NCBI GenBank assembly: GCA_001579985.1
Contig: LRSR01009137.1
Span: 1 to 24,611 of the forward strand
Reading direction: 5' to 3'
DNA length: 24,611 bases
Origin: Hypsibius dujardini
Lineage: Eukaryota; Tardigrada; Eutardigrada; Parachela; Hypsibiidae
The notes beneath the pieces were generated by a model, which was not told where the DNA came from, searched no databases, and was given only the letters and a program-made list of their open reading frames with translations. The position numbers and the translations under genes are program-made. This document shows, in pieces, positions 17,867 through 24,611 of this stretch (its first letter is position 1; the number at the start of each line of letters is the position of its first letter).

Positions 17867-18094
17867 CTAACAACTAATACATCCGGATCGAACTCCAAGT
17901 AATACTGCTTGTAGATCCGGGTACCGCCCGTTTGAGGCTGCGTTAAACCTGCGTCTCATCATCAAGGGCAGGGAATGTATAAGGATTTTCTGACCCTTCC
18001 CGCATTCATACGCAGTGGCGCGTATTAAGAGGAGCAAGGGAGGATTCGCCCAACTCAAGCGAGATTTCTTATAATCCGTTGAGAAACAATCCAT
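17867..18094 (-). pseudogene. Possible degraded DIRS/Ngaro-type retroelement fragment
   Basis: A 75-residue minus-strand frame contains RLSWANPPLLLLIR followed by GQKILI. W-(A/V)-N-P-P with a following hydrophobic helix is a motif I know from the region after reverse transcriptase in tyrosine-recombinase retroelements. Nothing else of such an element is visible, and the frame abuts the LTR target duplication. Assignment is tentative. Confidence 0.3.
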
Positions 18095-18299
18095 TGTGTT
18101 AGTTGGTTAGCTCGCTGAAGAATACCCGTAATAGTTTCGAACATGCGTTATATAATAGCTATACAAATATTATGAGTCATCAAATATCCTATAACATAAT
18201 GGTAAATGGTACGTGTAGATGATATCATGCGCGGAATTGATGGACGCACCAATCAGCAAGTTGAATGGTTTAATGGTTCAATGATGAAAAAGGTTAAGT
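18095..18299. other. Spacer between the retroelement fragment and the receptor pseudogene
   Basis: Mixed-composition sequence with no open frame, repeat or RNA that I recognise. It would be the 3' flank of the receptor pseudogene. Confidence 0.3.
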
Positions 18300-18464
18300 A
18301 GAACAGGGCTTCTTAAGCGATGAGCCACCAGTTGAAGTGGTTTGCAGGCAACCTCCCGAAAGACCGGGAAAAATGACATACGCCAACGGGGTGTAGATGT
18401 ACTGCACAGCGAACATGGAGTTCTGCACCCGCAACAGGGCAATCCCGGCCTTGCTGCCGTTGAG

Positions 18465-18662
18465 CACAACATAAAGTCAGTGTCGTGGTTTTCTTCGTTT
18501 CATTATCTTCCTCTTCTTATCGCGGCACTCACCAGTTAAAGCTCTCCCACCGTTTGAGCTCTTGGCTCGACGCTCACAACATAAAGTCAGTGTCGTGATT
18601 TTTTTCGTTTCGTTATCTTCCTCTCCCTATCGCGGCACTCACCAGTTAATAGCTCTCCCACC
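18465..18662 (+). repeat. Tandem duplication of about 87 bp with a 110-bp period
   Basis: Copies at 18465-18551 and 18575-18662 both start CACAACATAAAGTCAGTGTC and end with CACTCACCAGTTAA and GCTCTCCCACC. They interrupt the receptor pseudogene exactly where its TM6 region should be. Confidence 0.85.
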
Positions 18663-18683
18663 AATAGATTTACTTTTTAGTTT

Positions 18684-18796
18684 GGAATCGATCGGCATTA
18701 GCAGAAAAATGTTTAGAAACCAGGGGGCGGAGCTAGAGATATAACTTAGAAGTCGAGTTTTGTGATTAAATGGTCGTTAGCTTCGCCCCTCTGCCT
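18684..18796. repeat. GC-box foldback element, short copy
   Basis: It contains AATCGATCGGCATTAGC and CAGGGGGCGGAGCTA on the left and GTTAGCTTCGCCCCTCTG on the right. This is the same core as the elements at 4643-5465 and 6291-6475. It lies in the broken part of the receptor pseudogene. Confidence 0.6.
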
Positions 18797-19151
18797 TTAT
18801 ATATATATATTTATATTTATAAAAAATGGGTTTCGTGTAGTTTGAAATTAATAAAGACACACCTCACACGGTTCGCCGGCAGTTCCATTGATTTTCCAGG
18901 TGACAGTGACCGGACGATTACAGCTGGCTATGACGCCCTCATGGTAGACCGCATTGCCCGGCACCGTGATGAACAGTCCGACGAGCCAGGTAAGGGCGAT
19001 GGCAGTCCGAGCCCTGCGATGAGTGATGTTGTTGCGGTAGACCACGGCAAACTCCACCGACACCCAGCGGTCCACACTGATCAATAGGGTGTTCATGATG
19101 GAGATCCGGTTGAGGATCCCGTACGTGATCGCTCCTACCTTTCAGGGCATA

Positions 19152-19443
19152 CTACCGTAATCTCCCAATCTCAATCAATCAACACTTTTTTGCCCTACCA
19201 ATTAATTTGATCCACCCCGGATCAAATTTGTTCATCGCCGCTTGCTATTGCAACCTACAATCAATCAATCAATCAACTGATTCAATATGTGCGTCAAGTA
19301 ATTCCGCTTAATCAATCATCAATCGCTGCCAAGTTGCTCTTAAATTTCAACCAATCACGAAACAGTGAATCTGATTGAACAGTCAACCGATGACTGAAGG
19401 GGGTGGGGCTTAACTGTCCCTTGAGATCGGGGGAATACGGTAA
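19152..19443. mobile_element. TA-flanked MITE, 292 bp, filling the intron of the receptor pseudogene
   Basis: TA at 19150-19151 and 19444-19445 flank inverted ends (C/T)TACCGTA(A/T)T(C/T) followed by CCC(A/G)ATCTCAA. The interior is rich in AATCAATC. The intron it occupies is 19490-19139, so only 45 bp on one side and 13 bp on the other, target-site TA included, are not MITE. The subterminal block matches the element at 14820-15180. Confidence 0.7.
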
Positions 19444-19712
19444 TAGGGTGTATTTAACTAAATGTTAATTAATTACTTCACATCCCGTACCTTTGAGAGC
19501 AGTTGCACTGTGGGCGAAAGTCGCCCGATGGGTTGGATGAAACTGGGCCCACGCATGAAGATAACCACGTTGAAGGTCTGGCACAGCACAATCATAAAAG
19601 ACAATGTCATGGGAAGGAAATTGAGGGCTTTGTTCTGCCCTTCTGTTTGGGTACAATTAACATCTCTTGCGACTGCTGGTCTGATGAGGGTCGTGTTATT
19701 GTAGAACACCAT

Positions 19713-20040
19713 GCTTCCTCCGTAATTTCGCAAGGGCTTTAGAATTCGGAAGGGGAAATTTGTAAGTGTCAAGTCAAGATCCGCAGAAAACGGAATCGAC
19801 TGTTTTATGAATATTGGTTGAGAACCTCCAGCCTGAAAGAGGTGTCAAATGACCTGGACCCCATTAACTTGTCAAAATAAGCCCATCATCCGGGATGGCC
19901 TTAATTCTCTCCGCCTCGTCTTGATTAGGAGGAGCGTCTTTTCAACTCTTTAGACCGCAAGCGTGTGAAGACTTGAGGGTGCTCGGCAGCAAGTGTGCTG
20001 CTGCCCTTAATTGGATACGAAGTAAAACTTTTAAGTTGAC
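19713..20040. other. Spacer left of the (GACG)n minisatellite
   Basis: Mixed sequence upstream of the receptor pseudogene. It should hold what was its promoter. Nothing recognisable. Confidence 0.3.
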
Positions 20041-20440
20041 GCACTGGCGGATGAACGAGCGAATGGGCACGCTGACGGACGGGAGAATGTACGAATGGAC
20101 CAATGAACGGACGGACAGACGAACGGACGGACGGACGGACGGACGGACGGACGGACGGACGGGTGAACGGACAGACGGACGAACAGACGGACGAACGGGC
20201 GGGCGGGCGGATGGACAAACGGACGAACAGATCAAAGGGTACCCACCAGAAATGATCGACCAACGGATGAAAGAACAGAAGCAGCACGGATAAGTGAACA
20301 ATTTCCTGACGAGCTAACAATGGTCGGTCTGCCGACACACGGCTGACGGATGATCACGCGTACGGAGTGACAGACATCGACCGGGACGATAGCCGTCTCA
20401 TATATGAGCACGCAGAACGGAGGAAATGATTAATGAACCG
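20040..20440 (+). repeat. (GACG/GAAC)n minisatellite
   Basis: Degenerate GGAC, GAAC and GACA tetramers, with a pure (GGAC)n core at about 20118-20162. Arg/Thr/Asp-rich and Pro/Ser/Val-rich frames across it on the two strands are artefacts. Confidence 0.9.
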
Positions 20441-20709
20441 ACAAACGGATGTTTCCAGTCATCTTTCATCCCGCCTACCTGATCATTCGTTTTATGGTCA
20501 GGCCTCTTATTATGACTGAATTCTCAGTCTTCGGAAAAACCCGGTTTTTTTCTGGCGAATGGTCTTCAAAAACCCCATACCCCATGGCAGAATACTTCCA
20601 GAAAAACGGTTCGTCCAACTATTTGAAAAGTCTTTCATGAGTTTCACACAAACAGACGGCACAGCCTCCGGAGTGACCGATATAAACTGTTACCATGTAA
20701 TTGGTAATT

Positions 20710-20815
20710 ACCACACACACACCGACACACACACAGACACACACAGACAGACAGACACAGACACACAGACACAAAGACACACAGACACACAGACACACAG
20801 ACACACAGACACACA
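20710..20815 (+). repeat. (CACAGA)n microsatellite
   Basis: ACACACAGAC units, the same motif class as the tract at 1163-1514. It begins 64 bases past the stop codon of the right receptor gene (minus strand) and runs away from it, so it probably lies in its 3' UTR or flank. Confidence 0.9.
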
Positions 20816-20878
20816 TTCTCGATTTCCAACCACAGTACTGCAACTTAGAGGATCTCGTCGCTTCGCTCCTCGGTCTAA

Positions 20879-23800
20879 TTAGGTAACTTGTGACCTTCTA
20901 GCCCGGGATGCCTGCGCGATGCACTGCAGCCAGCGGGCTGCCAACAAATACGGTCGGCATACGACCGCCCGAAAGGGCGGGAAAAAGGTCATGTAGACAA
21001 AGGGCGTGTAGACATATTGAAAGACGAAGAGGTAATTCTGCATCTTCAGCAGCGTCACCGTCGCACGGCTGCCGTTGAGACCGCTGTATTCCAGCACGTT
21101 GTAGGGGAGATTAGCGAGGACCGTGCCGATCACCACCACCATGCTTCCGGCGATGCTGGACCAGATAACACGCGCGGCCAGGTGGGCGCTTCTCAATCGG
21201 CGCACATTGTCCACGTTTGGACTGACCCTTGTGGCGGTCCGCAGCCTGTGCAGCCGTAGTCGTGTCTAGGATTGGCACCACAGAATCGTTTGGGCGGAAT
21301 TTCAAAGTTTCAAATTACAGTGCAAAAGTTCCTCTGCAAATCAATTGATTGATGGATTGATTAGTCTAGTACTCTTTCAACGCGATTGATTGATTGATTG
21401 GTCTAGCACTCTTTCAATGCAATCGATTAATTGATTGATTGGTCTAGTACTCTTTCAATGCAATTGATTGATTGATTGGTCTAGTACTCTTTCAAAGCAA
21501 TCAATTGATTGATTAATTGGTCTGGTACTCTTTCAATGCAATTGATTGATTGATTGATTGATTGGTCTAGTACTCTTTCAAAGCAGTCAATTGATTGATT
21601 AATTGGTCTAGTACTCTTTCAATGCAGTTGATTGATTGAATGTGCTGATGTAACGCTTAGATTGATCGACTGATTTTTTACTTAGGAATCTGACCTTGAA
21701 GCTGATTTTTTAGCTCCTCGCTCGCATCTGTGATCTCCGCTTCGCGCGTACCTGATAGGCCTTACCTTATTTAATGATGGGCAATTAAAAATGGAATTCA
21801 ATTTCAAAAACTGCGCGTTAAGAAGGTAAACAAGTCAATCAAATGATATTGCGTCCAAACTGATTCAATCAAGCAATCGATTCATCGTAATTTTGAACTC
21901 TCTTCAACCAATCAATCAATCAGTCGATCAATCAAAAGAGGTATGCAAAACCTTCCAATCAATCAATCACTTGCACTGAACAAGTGCAAGACCAGTCAAT
22001 CAAACAATCAATTGATTTGTAGTTGAACTTTTGCACTGTACTAATAAATTAAAACTTTGAAATTCCGCCGGCAAAAATTCAACTATCACAAAAAAGATAA
22101 TGATGAGCGATTCTTAATTCGTCCTTTGAAAATCTTCCCAAGTCAGCACTACTTCTGAGGCTTGAGACTTCCTTTACACTGAATTTAAAATTAATTTTGT
22201 TGGGGGTGTTTATTTTCTACTTTTCCGTACCTGCAGTGCAATAATCATGATGCGAAGCTGAAAGACAAACAGGATCGGTATCAAAAACGGGCCATGTGCA
22301 AGGCCCGCGAGAAACACCTGCCACGGCTGGCCGGACGACGTTCCATTGTTTAATTTGAAGTTCATCTTGAACGGCCCATCACAAGGGATAACGATGCCCT
22401 CTCGAAATACCACCATCCCCGGCAGAGTAATCCCCAGTGCGATCAACCATGTCGTGAATGCCACCATCAGAGCTCTCCGTTGTGTGACGGTGTTGCGGTA
22501 CCTAATTTTTCCAGAATTAGACACAAAGCTGGCTATTCAAGGCATTAGGCTCTGCTTAACAATTCATCCATTTAGTATTCCTTAATTACCGGGTAGGGAC
22601 TTGCTTTTTGGAAAATCTTTTCAAAGCGCTAGCCTTCTTCACATGAGCTTGAAAAAAATTCTAAAAAGGCTAAAATATAGTAAATTTTACGGGCTTTTAA
22701 AGCTCCTTGTTAGATATGCGCCACCGCGCAGGACGGAACTGAAGTTTTGATTTTCCCTATCAGTGGGACAAATTGGATTTGTCCCGGCGACAAATTTTGC
22801 CCATTTGGCTCTTCATAGTAACCAATCATCTAACTTTTCTAGTCTTTCTGAAAAATGACAAATGCAACATCTGAAAACGGCCATTTTGGGTCATTTTCTT
22901 TGGGCTTTCGTAATCGTTGACCATTTGAGACCTCTGAAAATTCTTTCAGAATGAAATATTCAATCGCCCAAGATAGGCAAAATTCTTCGAAATCTTCATG
23001 TCCTTGGACGTTTCTTTTTACATCGAGATCACATCGTACAGCAAATTCTGACCAAACTTGAGCTCCATACAGGCTCACGGATTACATTGCAATTTTAAAA
23101 TGCTCTGAAATCAATGATGGCGTGTGTTGGACCACGCCCAACAAGTCCTCATATCCAATCATCACAGCTATTTGACTCGTTAATACCTTACTTACTTAGT
23201 AACTCTATCTACCCTATTAACCCTATTCTGCTGCCACAACTAATTACTTGTATGTAATTCTGATGTGTGTGCTATTTACTATCAATTCTATAGTTAACAC
23301 TTTACTATATAATCAGATGTTTTACTAGTTATAAGGGCAAGTTGTACTTCCTCTTTCCTTTCTTCCAGTTTACTTCTCTACCGATCACCACATTCAGTCT
23401 AATAAACTTGTTAACTATCCAACCCCGGTGGGTAGACCTAACACGTGTTTCTATGTTTCGTTGCAAATTTTCAAAATCTCAAAGCGGATGAAACTCCCGG
23501 GAAAACAGGGCTTTCCAATGGAGTAAGCATCAGCAGGATGCGAAGCATTTGAGGTTTTAACTTTTAGAAAAAGCGTTTTCCCAAAACGTAAGTTTCTACC
23601 CGGGTATATGAACATCTGCCTGTCAACCTATCTTGCCTCCTTTTCTTGTCTCAGTTTACATAATACAGCGTCTTACTTAATCGTTATGCCATCTGTGATT
23701 GAGACTGTGCGATTGTTGAACTATTTAAACGGAAATGTGAGTTGTGTTCTGGGCAGATCTTTAGTTTCCTTTATTTTTCGTTTGTCAGTCTAATAAACTC

Positions 23801-24386
23801 TCATTATCTTCCGTGTATGTCAAGATAGAATTCTACTGACAGAACTCAGTCCTCTCAAAGAGGATTATGTCATAAAAAGTGATTTCACACATTTAAGGAA
23901 CACTTGTATGACGTAGCGACACTTTTTCGTCCCATAAATAAGCTTTATTCAAATAAACTTCAATGCGAAATCAATTTACCAGACAAGGAATTCCACTGAC
24001 AGCCAACGATCCAGACTAATCAGGAACGTGTTCACCACCGCGATCCGGTTAATGAGGCCGTACAGCAGCACACCGGAAGCGGCAAAGGTCTGCGTGACCT
24101 CCGTCCACGGACTCAATCGAGAGATGGGACTGATGAGCGCGGCAAGGCCGAGCAGGAGGGAGCTGTAGCTGAGGGAGATGTGGAACAGCATGAAGGGCTC
24201 CCTGTTCCGCCAGAGATGGAACACGGTCAGGTTGAAGATCTGGCATAGAATGATGCTGGATGCCAGTAAAAGAGGGACGGAATTGAGGGACGTGTCCCGG
24301 ACGGCGGATGCGGTACAGTTAGGATGGGAGATTCCGTGCGGAAGTCGGCTCCTGTTCAGTGACGACTCATTAAAGAGCATTTTCAT
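20879..24386 (-). CDS. Rhodopsin-type seven-transmembrane receptor, right paralogue (intact)
   Basis: Exons 24386-23980, 22501-22231 and 21265-20879 give 1065 nt, 354 residues, phases 2 then 0. Sequons lie at N6 and N23. TM1 covers about 36-56, TM2 64-86 and TM3 101-124, with D126-R127-W128 as the DRY-type motif. TM4 and TM5 are in exon 2. TM6 is about 257-284 with Pro280 (NLPYN). TM7 ends in TPFVY (313-317) in place of NPxxY. The tail is basic. It matches the left paralogue through HxWRNREPF, FHISL, LANxPYNVLE and QNYLF. It lacks the first-loop Cys of that paralogue (Ser89), so any loop disulfide must differ. Met1 or Met3 could be the start. The ligand cannot be told. Intron 1 (23979-22502) holds a solo LTR; intron 2 (22230-21266) holds a 777-bp foldback element. 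Confidence 0.85.
21293..22069. mobile_element. Foldback element, 777 bp, with an internal satellite
   Basis: The ends GGCGGAATTTCAAAGTTT and, further in, ACAGTGCAAAAGTTC are inverted at the right end. The interior is a tandem array plus more AATCAATC sequence in the opposite sense, so the halves could pair over much of their length. It occupies nearly all of intron 2 of the right receptor (22230-21266). No coding frame, no clear target duplication. Confidence 0.7.
21340..21640 (+). repeat. Tandem satellite, about seven copies of 36-45 bp
   Basis: The unit is GGTCTAGTACTCTTTCAATG followed by CA and two to five GATT tetramers. Length differences come from the GATT count. It lies inside the foldback element at 21293-22069. 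Confidence 0.9.
22502..23124 (-). other. Intron 1 of the right receptor, part downstream of the LTR
   Basis: Bounded by the acceptor TTAG at 22505-22502 and the solo LTR. Mixed sequence; no open frame or element end recognised. Confidence 0.4.
23125..23443 (+). mobile_element. Solo LTR, 319 bp
   Basis: TGTTGGACCACG at 23125 to CCTAACA at 23443, flanked by CGTG at 23121-23124 and 23444-23447. It holds CTATATAATCAG (TATA-like) and AATAAA (23401-23406). It is the uninterrupted relative of the LTR at 15194-17872. Its orientation is opposite to the receptor gene in whose first intron it sits. Confidence 0.88.
23448..23979. other. Intron 1 of the right receptor, part upstream of the LTR
   Basis: The interval 23600-23810 ends with TTTCGTTTGTCAGTCTAATA, resembling the 3' part of the LTRs in the window (CAGTCTAATAAAC). 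It may be a decayed LTR of another subfamily. The rest is unremarkable up to the donor at 23979-23978. Confidence 0.35.
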
Positions 24387-24418
24387 ATACAAAAAAAGCA
24401 ATTGAAAATCTTGAGAAA

Positions 24419-24611
24419 CTAAATGATAGTTGACTGTACATTTATTACATCGAATCGAAAGAAGAGAAAGGCCAACGTGTCCTTCTCATCCGATGCGTGT
24501 GCGGCAAATTGGAAAAGAACAGTCGGGGTTTCTGCCTTAGCGTACACGGGCAGCATGAAAGGGATGCGAGTGTTCGTTCTCTGGGCTAATTGAAGCCAGC
24601 CCGAGGCTCGT
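24419..24611 (-). CDS. Unrecognised open frame, 3' end only, running off the window
   Basis: A minus-strand frame is open from the window edge to TAG at 24421-24419, giving 63 residues with RIPFMLPVYAKAETPTVLFQ near its middle and TLAFLFFRFDV further on. Base composition and residue mix look like real coding sequence. AATAAA occurs inside the frame (minus strand, near 24447), which argues against a long 3' UTR. The stop is only about 33 bases from the receptor start, so it could also be an upstream exon or chance. No family recognised. Confidence 0.3.
   Translation of the reverse strand, partial: RASGWLQLAQRTNTRIPFMLPVYAKAETPTVLFQFAAHASDEKDTLAFLFFRFDVINVQSTII

Larger units (their letters stand above)
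15194..17872 (+). mobile_element. Solo LTR interrupted by a DNA transposon
   Basis: The LTR starts TGTTGGACCAC at 15194 and ends CCTAACA at 17872. ACTA is duplicated outside it (15190-15193 and 17873-17876). The two parts (15194-15289 and 17676-17872, about 293 bp together) align with the uninterrupted LTR at 23125-23443. AATAAA lies at 17829-17834. No internal retrotransposon region or second LTR adjoins, so it is a solo LTR formed by recombination before or after the insertion. A 4-bp duplication suits Ty3/gypsy-type elements. Confidence 0.85.
18300..19712 (-). pseudogene. Seven-transmembrane receptor pseudogene, middle paralogue
   Basis: Three pieces align with the two intact receptors. 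19712-19491 encodes the N-terminus and TM1, then jumps from FNVVIFM to PSFIQPIGRLS, losing about 32 residues that include TM2. 19138-18851 encodes TM3 with DRW, TM4 and the second outer loop, and stops shortly after GEPCEV where TM5 should begin. 18464-18300 encodes the outer loop before TM7 and TM7 with YTPLAY, then needs a one-base shift (a lost T near the FFP motif) to continue as FREVACKP. TM5 and TM6 are absent and replaced by inserted sequence (18465-18850). The junction 19491/19138 is a phase-0 intron. Several independent lesions make a working receptor very unlikely. Confidence 0.85.

Noticed and set aside
15194-17872. A full LTR retrotransposon with the transposase region as its internal part
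   Set aside because: The two LTR pieces are halves of one LTR joined at TA, not two complete LTRs, and the inserted protein is a pogo-type transposase.
19925-20338. Pro/Ser/Val/Arg-rich frame on the minus strand and Arg/Thr/Asp frame on the plus strand
   Set aside because: Both are products of the (GACG)n minisatellite.
1-24611. tRNA, rRNA or other structural RNA genes
   Set aside because: I looked for cloverleaf boxes and known RNA motifs on both strands and saw none convincing. A covariance-model search would settle it.

Overview
The window is animal nuclear DNA. The genes carry spliceosomal introns with GT-AG borders whose phases agree from exon to exon. The introns and spacers are full of simple-sequence tracts, short inverted-repeat transposons and LTR remnants. 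The proteins (an ESCRT-III subunit, a CASD1-like sialic-acid esterase module, rhodopsin-type receptors) fit an invertebrate metazoan. I cannot name the phylum from sequence alone.

Left part (1-4440, plus strand): a complete CHMP4/Snf7 gene. It has a non-coding first exon ending at 69 and five coding exons (918-4007) giving 234 residues. Three of its introns and its 3' UTR hold tandem repeats: (TAATG)n, (CAGA)n, (ATTTT)n and a 39-bp unit in seven copies. From 4643 to 5465 a long inverted repeat separates it from the next gene.

Middle left (10731-5391, minus strand): a convergent, split gene resembling the N-terminal SGNH esterase half of CASD1. Five exons are placed with matching phases and at least one is unplaced. 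Its first intron holds five TGACGTCA palindromes. Its third intron region holds a piggyBac-like TTAA MITE, a GC-box foldback and a TA-flanked MITE. Two LTR-like sequences in opposite orientation lie at 8341-8785 and 11935-12345.

Right half (12415-24386, minus strand): a tandem cluster of three related seven-transmembrane receptors. The left copy (346 aa) and right copy (354 aa) are intact. The middle copy (19712-18300) is a pseudogene with TM2 deleted, a break in TM5, TM6 missing and a frameshift in TM7. Intron positions differ between the paralogues, and one intron of the pseudogene is almost entirely a MITE. Between the left and middle copies lies a solo LTR (15194-17872, 4-bp target duplication ACTA) split by a complete pogo-like DNA transposon (15290-17673). 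The transposon has 37-bp perfect terminal repeats, a TA duplication and an uninterrupted five-exon transposase model (409 aa, D166/D284/D320). A second solo LTR of the same family sits in the first intron of the right receptor. The right edge carries the 3' end of an unrecognised minus-strand open frame.

The CHMP4, CASD1-like and receptor genes show no operon-like link. The layout looks like ordinary genes heavily invaded by nested elements, with mobile elements apparently shaping introns.
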